Under the pieces are notes generated by a model. The model was not told where the DNA came from, made no database searches, and worked only from the letters and a program-made list of their open reading frames with translations. A stretch of DNA of 43,601 bases from a virus: the IMG/VR virus record IMGVR_UViG_3300012924_000013, positions 1 to 43,601 of that record; one strand, 5' to 3'. Made by a program: the position numbers and the translations under genes. Position 1 is the first letter of the stretch, and each line of letters begins with the position of its first letter. Positions 7,351-14,818 of this stretch are shown here, one piece after another.

Positions 7351-7623
7351 ATGACGAAGATTGAACTAGTAGGGTTGACAGTAACAGACCTCCAGAATTT
7401 ATTGGATAATGCCGTTTCTAAGGCAATAGAAAGGTACAAAGAGGAACAAAGGACCCCTTCAGATTGGGAGGAATTGACATTAGATCAAGCAGCTCAAGAA
7501 CTACATTGCTGCAAAGCCACCATACGCCGAAAAATGATTCAGCTTAATATCCAAGGAGCCAAAACAGGAAAGGAGATATTGATTCAACGTAAAGACTTAA
7601 AAAAAATCAAGAAGGCTTCTTGA
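7351..7623 (+). CDS. Excisionase-like helix-turn-helix protein
   Basis: The start is the ATG at 7351, three bases after the previous stop. Residues about 1-40 form a coiled helix. Residues 42-88 match the MerR-like helix-turn-helix of phage excisionases (LTLDQAAQELHCCKATIRRKM, then a short wing and IQRKDLKKIKK). It lies last in the rightward operon and overlaps the integrase gene tail to tail by 17 bases. That is the expected position for a directionality factor that works with the integrase. The fold is clear; the excisionase role is inferred from context. Confidence 0.75.
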   Translation: MTKIELVGLTVTDLQNLLDNAVSKAIERYKEEQRTPSDWEELTLDQAAQELHCCKATIRRKMIQLNIQGAKTGKEILIQRKDLKKIKKAS

Positions 7624-8776
7624 AAAAGGGGCTTTCTAACATCATATTTGCCGCCTCCTGTTTACCAATCTTTATATACTTAAAAAATTCTTTTTCTGAT
7701 TTGTGACCAGTAATCTTCATGATCGCTTTTACCGGAAAGCCCTGCAAGTACATAATAGTAGCAAATGTCCTCCTGGCAGTGTGAGCGCTTACAAGATCAT
7801 ATTTAGCCCAGTATTCTGCCTGTCTTCTCCCTCCTTTGGTAATAGATATCAAATGCTGTTCAGTAATCCCAGCCATTTCACAGATATCAGGCAGGTGATA
7901 ATTTAACCCCTCTGCCGTGGAATATACTGGTAACACCCCATTATATTTTGTATAAATAGCATCGGCCATCCAGTGAACTGGGATAACAACCTTCTCCCCG
8001 GTTTTCTCTGTAAGAACTTCGAATTTATCACCAACACGCTTATACAGGTTGATCCGTCCCAGATCTTCAGCTCTAAGAGCAACCCAGCACCCGAATACAA
8101 AAACATCCCTTGCCCGACCTTTAGCGCCACTCAATGGTAAATTGTAAACAGCGGTCAATTCTTCGATAGTAAGCGCCACAGTATCTGATTCCTCCCATGA
8201 ATACTTAAATTCTGGATTCTCAAAAACTTTGTTCTTATGTTTCTTGGCATCGTACATTTTAACCAGGAAAGCACTGAGTCTGGCAACTACCTCTGCAATC
8301 GAATTTCGGCTATAGTCCTTTTTTATCAGCCACTTCAATAAATTACGATAATCTTCAATATTAAATCGATATGAGAACTTAAAGGCGGAGGCTGCCTCAT
8401 AATTCTGCAACTTCTTGAGGACACTTTCGTAATTTTTGGCTGAAGCCTCACTGAACCGATTTCCATCCTTCTTTTTTAACAATTTCCCAGATCTCATATC
8501 AGCAACCATTTGCCCCCAATCTGATATAAAATCCGAAACATCCTTTTTGACTTTTGCCAAGTGCTCATTCAGGTGTTCTGTTAGCTCTGGTTTTAAGACT
8601 GGCTGATCTTGGATTTTTGCATTGGCAACATATTGCGTTATTAGACGCTTGATTTTGTCAAGTCTAAGTATGTCGCCCTTTTCTTTAGATCCAACTTTTA
8701 TTTTTGTAGGATACCGCAGACGACCATCTTGGCAGTAAAACGAGGCAAGTAAATAACCATTGGCTTTAATAAACAT
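7607..8776 (-). CDS. int: Tyrosine site-specific integrase (389 aa)
   Basis: A full-length phage-type tyrosine recombinase. The N-terminal third is an arm-binding-like domain, followed by a SAM-like core-binding domain (about residues 80-190), then the catalytic domain. Visible catalytic residues are Arg in the WVALRAEDL box, His and Arg in HTARRT, the later His in TGHKS, and the nucleophile Tyr in FFKYIKIG. It would cut and join attP and attB to insert the phage DNA. Length and domain order fit Bacteroidota prophage integrases rather than the shorter host XerC/XerD. The gene converges on the excisionase-like gene; four 12-base repeats lie just upstream of its start. Confidence 0.95.
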   Translation of the reverse strand: MFIKANGYLLASFYCQDGRLRYPTKIKVGSKEKGDILRLDKIKRLITQYVANAKIQDQPVLKPELTEHLNEHLAKVKKDVSDFISDWGQMVADMRSGKLLKKKDGNRFSEASAKNYESVLKKLQNYEAASAFKFSYRFNIEDYRNLLKWLIKKDYSRNSIAEVVARLSAFLVKMYDAKKHKNKVFENPEFKYSWEESDTVALTIEELTAVYNLPLSGAKGRARDVFVFGCWVALRAEDLGRINLYKRVGDKFEVLTEKTGEKVVIPVHWMADAIYTKYNGVLPVYSTAEGLNYHLPDICEMAGITEQHLISITKGGRRQAEYWAKYDLVSAHTARRTFATIMYLQGFPVKAIMKITGHKSEKEFFKYIKIGKQEAANMMLESPFFKKPS

Positions 8777-8782
8777 AAACAG

Positions 8783-8830
8783 AGTATGTCTAAAAGTATG
8801 TCTAAAAGTATGTCTAAAAGTATGTCTAAA
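8783..8830. repeat. Four tandem 12-base repeats upstream of the integrase
   Basis: AGTATGTCTAAA occurs four times in perfect register at 8783, 8795, 8807 and 8819. Two further TATGTCT copies lie at about 9025-9045. Such short direct repeats next to an integrase start fit arm-type integrase sites or operators of the integrase promoter. Confidence 0.75.
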
Positions 8831-9098
8831 AAAGTAAAGTTAAGTGAATTTATGTAGAATGAAGTAAAAATAAAAATTAGCTGAAACGCAGTGGTAATGG
8901 GGTATTCTTGATTTTAATCAATTTATCTTTTATCCTGAATTACATATCTCGGACCAACGCCGGTGGAACAAAATTTCATCAAACCACTGTACAGTGCTCA
9001 ATTCTGAGACGAAGTTATGATTTTTATGTCTTTTTTTATGTCTCCGTTTAGTTCAGGTCGCTTCGGTTATAAGACAAATATACTATCTTTCTATACTA
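8831..9098. other. Gene-free junction between the integrase and host genes
   Basis: 268 bases with no gene. GC content rises towards aroQ. Two TATGTCT copies separated by Ts lie at about 9025-9045. A leftward -7 box (TATATTTG on the minus strand) lies near 9074-9081. The attachment core is probably in this stretch, but no second copy is visible in the window, so the exact edge cannot be set. Confidence 0.4.
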
Positions 9099-9515
9099 TC
9101 ATTTCACAAAATACTCGACTCCCAGCGCATACCCTTTCATGCCTAAGCCGCAGATACTGCCTACGCATTTAGGCGCTATCATGGAAATATGCCGGAAATC
9201 TTCCCGTGCATATACGTTGCTGATATGGATCTCCAGCACCGGCGTTTTGATAGCTGCGATCGCATCCCTGATCGCTACGGATGTATGGGTATAACCTCCG
9301 GCGTTCAGCAGGATACCGTCTACGGTAAATCCTTCCTGGTGCAGGTAATTGATGATCTCCCCCTCCACATTGCTCTGGAAATAGCTGAAGCGTACAGCGG
9401 GGTACTGTGCCTGTAGGGTAGCAAAATATGCCTCAAAGGACTCGCTGCCGTAAATACCGGGCTCCCGCTTGCCCAGCAGATTCAGATTAGGGCCGTTGAT
9501 GATAACGATGTACAT
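9099..9515 (-). CDS. aroQ: Type II 3-dehydroquinate dehydratase (138 aa)
   Basis: Catalyses dehydration of 3-dehydroquinate to 3-dehydroshikimate, third step of the shikimate pathway, in the cytoplasm, usually as a dodecamer. All family landmarks are present: INGPNLNLLGKREPGIYG near the N-terminus with the catalytic Arg and Tyr, the QSNVEGEI segment, NAGGYTHTSVAIRDA, and the substrate-binding EIHISNVYAREDFR with the catalytic His. Its 138 residues are near the usual 140-150. GC content is far above the phage genes on either side. It lies five bases downstream of ubiX on the same strand. This looks like a normal chromosomal gene. Confidence 0.97.
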   Translation of the reverse strand: MYIVIINGPNLNLLGKREPGIYGSESFEAYFATLQAQYPAVRFSYFQSNVEGEIINYLHQEGFTVDGILLNAGGYTHTSVAIRDAIAAIKTPVLEIHISNVYAREDFRHISMIAPKCVGSICGLGMKGYALGVEYFVK

Positions 9516-9520
9516 AGATA

Positions 9521-10084
9521 TTATTTATTTCCCCATCTGTAAGTATGCTGCTCAATTCCTACCAAGTCCAGTACACGGTCTATTACGGTAGCAGCTACCG
9601 CCTCCAAGGTGGTTGGCTTGCTGTAGAAGGAGGGAGTGGCTGGACAGATGATCCCACCAGCTTCTGTAACAGTGAGCATATTGTGCAGGTGTATCAGGTT
9701 ATAAGGTGTTTCTCTTACCATACAGATCAGCTTTCTGCGCTCTTTCAGCATTACATCCGCAGCACGGGTGATCAAGTCATTAGAAACGCCAGTAGCAATA
9801 CGACCCAGGGTGCCCATGGAGCAGGGACAGATGATCATGGTATTGAACTGTCCGGACCCGCTGGCAAAAGGTGCATAAAAATCCTGCTGCGTATAGAATT
9901 TGAATGGCAGCTCCGTATAACTTTTATCCGTCAGCTCTGTTTCCCATACCGTTTTGGCATTCTCCGTCATCACCACAGCCACGGTATCTACCTGGGATAC
10001 CGCTGCACTCAGTTTGTTCAGCAGTTGTCTGGCATATATGGAACCACTAGCGCCTGTAATAGCCACTACTATACGATACTTCAT
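9521..10084 (-). CDS. ubiX: Flavin prenyltransferase UbiX (187 aa)
   Basis: Makes prenylated FMN, the cofactor of UbiD-type decarboxylases, from reduced FMN and dimethylallyl phosphate. The sequence shows the N-terminal flavin loop (VAITGASGSIYARQLL), the CPCSMGTLGRIATGVSNDL motif, and the conserved RRKLICMVRETPYNLIHLHNM segment. The length is normal for the family. A TATTTTTG -7 box lies six bases before the start on the coding strand. A UbiD partner is not in the window. High GC content and intact motifs mark it, with aroQ, as host-type DNA. Confidence 0.96.
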   Translation of the reverse strand: MKYRIVVAITGASGSIYARQLLNKLSAAVSQVDTVAVVMTENAKTVWETELTDKSYTELPFKFYTQQDFYAPFASGSGQFNTMIICPCSMGTLGRIATGVSNDLITRAADVMLKERRKLICMVRETPYNLIHLHNMLTVTEAGGIICPATPSFYSKPTTLEAVAATVIDRVLDLVGIEQHTYRWGNK

Positions 10085-10100
10085 ACCTTACAAAAATAAA

Positions 10101-10126
10101 TAAACCGGATCATATAACCCGGTTTA
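10101..10126 (-). terminator. Hairpin upstream of ubiX, probable leftward terminator
   Basis: A perfect 8-base stem TAAACCGG/CCGGTTTA with a 10-base loop. Read leftward it is followed by a T-rich stretch. It would end a leftward transcript arriving from the right, but the gene now on the right runs the other way. Confidence 0.55.
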
Positions 10127-10163
10127 AAAAATTCCCTACCTTAGTAGTCTAACATATTATAAA

Positions 10164-10604
10164 ATGAAACCATTCATTCTCTCCCTTATTATGGTTCTAT
10201 TGTGCCAATTGGGATTTTCCCAGTATTTATTAGGGTTAAACGAAGAGGAAGTTAAAGAACAAGCCAAAAGATTAGGAAAAGATGATAACATAATATTCGA
10301 TAAGGTTTATAAAGATAAAAAGTACTTCAGTTTAACTTGGCAGGATAATCTCCTTGAATGTAAAGTAATTGTAATGTTTAACGTCTATACAGAAAAATCT
10401 GTCACAACCGTCCTAATTCCTGTTGACCAAATCGTTTTCAAAACCCTTGTTAAAAGATTTGATGAAGATTATGTTAGATTATCCAATACGACCTGGAGGG
10501 CTAGATTTGAAGATCGCACAATTGATATTTCCAGCATGTGGGCTACTATGTACTCTAAGTATGTTATAAACTTTAAGGAAATAAAGCCTGAAGATGATAA
10601 TTAA
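10164..10604 (+). CDS. Exported protein of unknown function (146 aa)
   Basis: Residues 1-19 are a clear signal peptide (basic start, hydrophobic core, ending GFSQ as is common in Bacteroidota), so the mature protein of about 127 residues goes to the periplasm. It is acidic, with alternating strands and no Cys motif or lipobox. TACCTTAG at 10137-10144 is one base off a -7 box. The gene is AT-rich like the phage genes, not like ubiX beside it. Its stop overlaps the stop of the next, leftward gene by four bases. It may be a phage-borne accessory gene or a host gene; unresolved. Confidence 0.75.
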   Translation: MKPFILSLIMVLLCQLGFSQYLLGLNEEEVKEQAKRLGKDDNIIFDKVYKDKKYFSLTWQDNLLECKVIVMFNVYTEKSVTTVLIPVDQIVFKTLVKRFDEDYVRLSNTTWRARFEDRTIDISSMWATMYSKYVINFKEIKPEDDN

Positions 10605-10828
10605 TTTTCGGTTTCATATATTACGGTAGTATTATAATACTTTGCAATACGTTCTACTTCTTTCGCAAATTCTTTTGATCTTACGGTTTTTGAATGCACT
10701 AGATCAAACCCGCCATGTTCGGTGGTTGCCCATACACAAATTGCTCCCAAAGTGGTATCTTTATTATCATACAAATCTGTTGATAAAAAATACTTTTTAG
10801 AGTCTCTGTTTAGTTGTTCCTCTTTCAT
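10601..10828 (-). CDS. Hypothetical phage protein (75 aa)
   Basis: Last gene of the leftward cluster, converging on the exported-protein gene. The product is alpha/beta (TLGAICVWATTEHGGFDLVH in the middle). It starts at the stop of the gene upstream (TAATG-type overlap). Function unknown. Confidence 0.65.
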   Translation of the reverse strand: MKEEQLNRDSKKYFLSTDLYDNKDTTLGAICVWATTEHGGFDLVHSKTVRSKEFAKEVERIAKYYNTTVIYETEN

Positions 10829-11046
10829 TAGTTATTAAAGTTTTTGAACCATTTCAATACTCCCTTTAAAATATTGTTTGTCTCATTCCCATCTTCCCGA
10901 AGAATTAAAGGTGAGGAAGTAATCACATCTTCATTATTTACATTCGGTAAATGTGTGCTGTATTTACCACAAGTATGTATGAATGCTTTCCTTGACTTAA
11001 CTCCAGCTTCATTATATCTACAGGCAATACAACTATTTTTCCTCAT
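10828..11046 (-). CDS. Hypothetical protein with a CxxC pair (72 aa)
   Basis: The N-terminus holds MRKNSCIACRYNEAG and a third Cys with a nearby His (FIHTCGKYS), a possible small zinc site. The rest is low in features. It overlaps both neighbours by one base. Function unknown. Confidence 0.6.
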   Translation of the reverse strand: MRKNSCIACRYNEAGVKSRKAFIHTCGKYSTHLPNVNNEDVITSSPLILREDGNETNNILKGVLKWFKNFNN

Positions 11047-11318
11047 TACAACTTATGTATTAATTGAAACAATTTACCTTTAATAGTTTCAGCTTCACTT
11101 GCATCAAAGATTGACTTATATTTACTCCCGTCTGAAAAAGGAGCGGTATTTTCATCTACTGTAGTCTCAGCCAATAGATGTCTCAGGATATCGATCTTAT
11201 CAATTAATATCCTCTCTCTATCTATTTTAACTTTCTCTTCTATTTCTTCCAATTCCTTTTTCTTTAGCTCCAGGTTTAAAGAGCGTAAAGTAGTAGTTGG
11301 AGTTTTAGGCTTTGTCAT
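11046..11318 (-). CDS. Coiled-coil hypothetical protein (90 aa)
   Basis: I take the ATG at 11318 (MTKPKTPTTT), since the longer frame from 11336 would run into the coupled upstream gene. A Lys/Glu-rich coiled coil fills residues about 14-50 (LELKKKELEEIEEKVKIDRE). Function unknown. Confidence 0.6.
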   Translation of the reverse strand: MTKPKTPTTTLRSLNLELKKKELEEIEEKVKIDRERILIDKIDILRHLLAETTVDENTAPFSDGSKYKSIFDASEAETIKGKLFQLIHKL

Positions 11319-11320
11319 AA

Positions 11321-11488
11321 TTAAACAATTACACACCCTTTACCAGGATGAGTAGTTACGTGATACTCTGTACAGGAAGTACACCAATAAATACCTATCT
11401 GTCTATTTTTGAATTTCTTATTACTACGTAAAGCATCAGCATGTTTAGATGCTCCATATGTGGTTTTATGTTTTATTTTATTACACAT
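11321..11488 (-). CDS. Small Cys-containing protein (55 aa)
   Basis: A 55-codon frame just before the coiled-coil gene, with two bases between them. The product opens MCNKIKHKTTYG and holds a CTSC pair and a late Cys beside two His (YHVTTHPGKGC), which suggests a small zinc-binding fold. Its start lies inside the end of the upstream gene. Function unknown. Confidence 0.6.
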   Translation of the reverse strand: MCNKIKHKTTYGASKHADALRSNKKFKNRQIGIYWCTSCTEYHVTTHPGKGCVIV

Positions 11489-11705
11489 CTCTTGATACAA
11501 TTAAACAATGATTACCTGCTATCTTTGTAGGGAACCCTATATATTTCTTGGGAATATAAAATCTAATGTATCCACAAAATTCTACAAATCCTGTATTACC
11601 ACTATAAGGAACAAATAATACTTTATTTCCACCAATAGTTTTAATAATAGAATTATATCCACGATTATCAAATAATTCTTTTTTCATTTTAGTTAGTGGA
11701 TGCAT
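11481..11705 (-). CDS. Hypothetical protein (74 aa)
   Basis: Starts at ATG 11705, next to the stop of the gene upstream; an internal ATG at 11687 (MKKELFDNRG) is also possible. The product is beta-rich (NKVLFVPYSGNTGFVEFCGY) and may be a small barrel. Function unknown. Confidence 0.6.
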   Translation of the reverse strand: MHPLTKMKKELFDNRGYNSIIKTIGGNKVLFVPYSGNTGFVEFCGYIRFYIPKKYIGFPTKIAGNHCLIVSRDV

Positions 11706-11706
11706 A

Positions 11707-12126
11707 TTATTTTATTTCAAGCCATTTACACAAAGTTCTAAATTCGTTTATTGAGGGAATTTTTCCATCAAATATCTTCCTCCAATCAAATCTTCCCGAT
11801 CCATCTCTGATATGATTCTTCCTGTAAATTTTAGTATTTTGATTAAGTTCCCAGTATTCCAATTTGTACAATTCAAATAAATAGTCTTGTCTAGTAAAAG
11901 TACCTCCCTCATGAACCCATCCTTCAGCTTCTATTTGTTCTTTAGTGAGATAAGGAACACGCACATTACCCAATTCTAAATATTCATAGATATTATTTTC
12001 TTCACACTTCCAATTCTCATCTATTACAACATCCCACATCCATTGTGCATTTTCAATGATTTGCACATGACATTCATAACCAACCCTAATATCTTCTTTA
12101 GATGGTATAAAATATTTATTTTCCAT
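11707..12126 (-). CDS. Hypothetical phage protein (139 aa)
   Basis: The product begins MENKYFIPSKEDIRVGYECHV and is rich in Trp, Tyr and acidic residues. The middle (VPYLTKEQIEAEGWVHEGG) and the following FELYKLEYWEL segment resemble a set of small phage proteins of unknown function. Its start lies inside the gene upstream. Confidence 0.7.
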   Translation of the reverse strand: MENKYFIPSKEDIRVGYECHVQIIENAQWMWDVVIDENWKCEENNIYEYLELGNVRVPYLTKEQIEAEGWVHEGGTFTRQDYLFELYKLEYWELNQNTKIYRKNHIRDGSGRFDWRKIFDGKIPSINEFRTLCKWLEIK

Positions 12127-12235
12127 TCAATCTCATTATTAAGTTAGATAAGTCTTTAAATTCTTCATAAGTCATTTCTATATTTTGTTGAAGTTCAGCT
12201 TCCTTACTGTACTTAGAAAGTGAAATCACACCCAT
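12116..12235 (-). CDS. Very small hypothetical protein (39 aa)
   Basis: A 39-codon frame that overlaps its upstream neighbour by ten bases (ATGGGTGTGA) and its downstream neighbour by eleven. The product is helical and charged (KEAELQQNIEMTYEEFKDLS). The overlaps on both sides are the main support. Confidence 0.5.
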   Translation of the reverse strand: MGVISLSKYSKEAELQQNIEMTYEEFKDLSNLIMRLNGK

Positions 12236-12312
12236 TCTTCTAAATGGGTTATGTCCCAAGTTGAATTAGGAGACTCAGTATTTAATATAGTATCCCACCA
12301 ATTATTTTCCAT
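12226..12312 (-). CDS. Very small hypothetical protein (28 aa)
   Basis: A 28-codon acidic, Trp-rich frame (MENNWWDTILNTESP at the start) that begins in a TAATG overlap with the membrane-protein gene upstream. It fills an otherwise empty slot in a tightly packed cluster; this is its only support. Confidence 0.4.
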   Translation of the reverse strand: MENNWWDTILNTESPNSTWDITHLEEWV

Positions 12313-12488
12313 TACCTTGCTTCATCTATTTTTTTAACAAATAAAAATGCTAACGGTAGAATCGCTAATACACATATTGCAAATTTCTCAAAGTTGTCCA
12401 TAGGTCCCATTTGTGAAGCACAGAGCGCACTAAAAATGAATATCCATATAAACAATAGGATAATATAAAATAATTGTTTGTTATTCAT
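12312..12488 (-). CDS. Small two-helix membrane protein (58 aa)
   Basis: Two hydrophobic segments, residues about 6-25 and 37-51, joined by a short polar loop and followed by a charged end (VKKIDEAR). It would lie in the inner membrane. The start overlaps the upstream gene by eight bases and the stop overlaps the next start. A holin-like role is possible, but the location in an early-type cluster gives no support. Confidence 0.6.
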   Translation of the reverse strand: MNNKQLFYIILLFIWIFIFSALCASQMGPMDNFEKFAICVLAILPLAFLFVKKIDEAR

Positions 12489-12735
12489 GTTCTTTATATT
12501 TTTTTCTCGGTACGATGTCTTTTCCTTGAGTAGCTCTCCTTAAACATATTGAACATAATCCACCTTTACTAATATTACCTCTCCATATAGAGTAACCCGT
12601 ACCGTTATCTCTATTCCATCCTCTTTTACACATAGGTCCATCCGGTTTATCATAATCTCCTTTATAAAGATGGGTTACTTTATGATCATCACTGTGGTCC
12701 CTTGATTGCCCGGTTATATATCCATCTGGTATCAT
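12481..12735 (-). CDS. Hypothetical protein with Cys pairs (84 aa)
   Basis: The product starts MIPDGYITGQSRDHSDDHK and has one Cys near the middle and a CSIC pair later, which could form a zinc site with nearby His. The C-terminus is strongly basic. It overlaps the next gene's start by four bases. Function unknown. Confidence 0.65.
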   Translation of the reverse strand: MIPDGYITGQSRDHSDDHKVTHLYKGDYDKPDGPMCKRGWNRDNGTGYSIWRGNISKGGLCSICLRRATQGKDIVPRKKYKEHE

Positions 12736-13217
12736 ACTTCTGTTCTTGGTTTAGTGTAATCTATTATGAACTGATAGTCTTCTATGGTCAAATCCCCATG
12801 ATCCATATAACCTCCCAATTCCTGCTTAGTTACAGTTCCATGTAAATACCCTTCTGCTAAAGTGAATAACCAATCATTAGCTGGTTTACGCTTTAAATGA
12901 AATTCTGTAGGAGTAACTGCCTCATGAGAGGGAAATCTTATAGGTTCCAATAGGCAATCTTCAATATCTTCATCTAAAATAGGGATAGTATCGAACCCTC
13001 CTACTATTGTACATAAATCGTTGAAAAGAATACTCTCAATTCTCCTGAGCCTTAATTGCAATTCTTTACAATAATTGAAAAGATTTTCTATAACTATATC
13101 TTTATCCGGTTCTCCAGACCAACCTAATGGAACACTGGGTCCATGGTCCCGATGAGCAATTTTCTTACTGTACTCTTTTTCTATATTCTCTAAATATTTA
13201 TTAGATTCCGTTTGCAT
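12732..13217 (-). CDS. Hypothetical phage protein (161 aa)
   Basis: An N-terminal charged helix, a Pro/Gly-rich loop, a central helix (NLFNYCKELQLRLRRIESIL), and a C-terminal helical part. It sits six bases after the next gene in the cluster. No family recognised. Confidence 0.7.
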   Translation of the reverse strand: MQTESNKYLENIEKEYSKKIAHRDHGPSVPLGWSGEPDKDIVIENLFNYCKELQLRLRRIESILFNDLCTIVGGFDTIPILDEDIEDCLLEPIRFPSHEAVTPTEFHLKRKPANDWLFTLAEGYLHGTVTKQELGGYMDHGDLTIEDYQFIIDYTKPRTEV

Positions 13218-13222
13218 ATTAT

Positions 13223-14029
13223 TTATTTTAAAATTGAATCATCTCCTTCCAATCCCCATTTGGTTACTATCAAAAATCCATCTTTTACATAATGAAGTAC
13301 TATAGGATCTGGGATTTCTTTATAGGTAAATACACCTTTCTTTTTTTGCCCTTCCATATTCATGTCAGACTCAGGAGCGCAAATGAAAAAAGGTATTGCA
13401 GTGGTATATCCATCGTTCATATATCTCGATGGCAGATTTTCGTAAATCCACTCCCCACTCATTTGCGCAAGTCTCTGTTCATGCCTCTGATGTTCAGCAT
13501 AACTTATTATGTTTGCTCCCCCATCTGCCAATAACACTATACTAACATCTAAGCTAAAAGATGTGGAATAGTTCCACATTGAATACCTATCTTCATCGTT
13601 TACTTGGAAACTCTCTATTTCCTTCAAATTCTTTAAAGGAATATCTCCCTTATAATGGTTAGAGGGACCACAAAGAAGGTTATACTTAGTACAGATTTCA
13701 ATTACTTGCTCTCTAAATATAAATTTATACTGGGGATACTTGTTTTTATACTTTTTAACAATATTAGCCTTTCTGTCAGCGGATACTTCTTCACGCATTC
13801 TTTCAGAATATTTTGCTGAAACCTTAGTTCCTTGAAATCCATGTTTCTGCATTAACAAGGCTTTCTCTTTCTCCAGTTCGTTAACACCATCTTCACTAAG
13901 TATTCTCCTAGCCTCTGCTAATGCCCTATCTGCTGCTGTATCAAATTCATTGTGAATAGCAGCTATTGTTTCAGCAGCAGTTGCTTGTGAAACGATTTCT
14001 TTTACTTTATTGAATATTTTAAATTTCAT
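13223..14029 (-). CDS. Hypothetical phage protein (268 aa)
   Basis: The largest gene of the leftward cluster. Residues about 10-60 form a long Ala/Glu-rich helical stretch. A globular alpha/beta part follows, with a motif TKYNLLCGPSNHYKGDIP around residue 115 and a C-terminal IPDPIVLHYVKDGFLIVTKWG segment. The IPDPIVL-type ending is familiar from uncharacterised phage proteins of Bacteroidota. Its role is unknown. Confidence 0.75.
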   Translation of the reverse strand: MKFKIFNKVKEIVSQATAAETIAAIHNEFDTAADRALAEARRILSEDGVNELEKEKALLMQKHGFQGTKVSAKYSERMREEVSADRKANIVKKYKNKYPQYKFIFREQVIEICTKYNLLCGPSNHYKGDIPLKNLKEIESFQVNDEDRYSMWNYSTSFSLDVSIVLLADGGANIISYAEHQRHEQRLAQMSGEWIYENLPSRYMNDGYTTAIPFFICAPESDMNMEGQKKKGVFTYKEIPDPIVLHYVKDGFLIVTKWGLEGDDSILK

Positions 14030-14030
14030 T

Positions 14031-14288
14031 TTATTTATTTAATTTTCTAATTACCAATTCTCCTTCTACAGCATTTGGCTCATGCTTTACAAGTAACGTA
14101 CCTTTGCGAGATGTATCAACTTCTTTATACCCGTTATCTAAATAATCTTTTTTACAAGCAAGCATAAAAGCATTAAATTCTTTCTCTGTCATATCAATTT
14201 CAAGATCTACAGGGCCAGTTAGATCATTATCTGTTATATATTTGGCTGCTTTTTCTTCAATTATTTCCAAGATTGATTTATCACTCAT
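14031..14288 (-). CDS. Hypothetical acidic protein (85 aa)
   Basis: I chose the ATG at 14288 (MSDKSILEII) because it overlaps the upstream stop by eight bases, as elsewhere in this cluster; the frame can be extended to 14312. The product is helical then beta (GPVDLEIDMTEKEFNAFML). Function unknown. Confidence 0.65.
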   Translation of the reverse strand: MSDKSILEIIEEKAAKYITDNDLTGPVDLEIDMTEKEFNAFMLACKKDYLDNGYKEVDTSRKGTLLVKHEPNAVEGELVIRKLNK

Positions 14289-14520
14289 AATAATACTGTT
14301 GCTTAACTTCATGCATGATTGGTTCTTTCACTTTTCTTAGTTCATTCCATTCCCATCCATCCTGAAAGTAGGATTGTCCTTTTAAATAGGCTTTAAGGTG
14401 CTTATTTTCAAACTTCCTATCCTTATCAGGAATTAAATTGCCTTCGTTATCCCACTTAGAGGTAATTACCACCCCTAAGAATCTCCTTCGTAATTTTTGT
14501 TTTGATCTACTTTGAGTCAT
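14281..14520 (-). CDS. Hypothetical basic phage protein (79 aa)
   Basis: Starts with a basic run (MTQSRSKQKLRRRFLGVV). A middle segment (LKAYLKGQSYFQDGW) and a Tyr-rich end follow. It overlaps both neighbours. Function unknown. Confidence 0.65.
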   Translation of the reverse strand: MTQSRSKQKLRRRFLGVVITSKWDNEGNLIPDKDRKFENKHLKAYLKGQSYFQDGWEWNELRKVKEPIMHEVKQQYYYE

Positions 14521-14818
14521 AGTTATATTCTTCAGCTTCCGTATATAGGTTAAGTATCTCTCTATCTGTTTTCCAAGATTTCTTTTCTTTCTTTGTATGT
14601 TTCATTCCTAATTTGTGCATTTGAAGACTCACTTCCTGTTCAATATGCCAAACTGGATTAGTAGAAGTAAAAGCACTTGCTATGTCAGGATTTCTCAATT
14701 TGTAGTGATTACAAATCTGGTTATGTACTCCTAAGAAAAGGAACTTTAAATCATTGGGACTACATAATAGAAATTCTTTCTCCCAACTTTTTGGGATGTA
14801 TTTTTTCTTTGTTTTCAT
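14507..14818 (-). CDS. Hypothetical protein, tandem paralogue (103 aa)
   Basis: The N-terminus (MKTKKKYIPKSWEKEFLLCS, then PNDL and a VH pair) lines up with the next gene's N-terminus, so the two look like a tandem duplication with divergent C-termini. The rest is helical and basic. It starts one base inside the upstream stop. Function unknown. Confidence 0.65.
   Translation of the reverse strand: MKTKKKYIPKSWEKEFLLCSPNDLKFLFLGVHNQICNHYKLRNPDIASAFTSTNPVWHIEQEVSLQMHKLGMKHTKKEKKSWKTDREILNLYTEAEEYNYDSK

Noticed and set aside
9545-10099. Long rightward open frame opposite ubiX
   Set aside because: It is the shadow of a well-conserved gene in GC-richer DNA, with a His/Cys-rich nonsense-like product.
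8831-10163. Duplicated attachment core flanking aroQ-ubiX
   Set aside because: I compared the two gene-free edges by eye and found no convincing shared core, only short AT-rich similarity.
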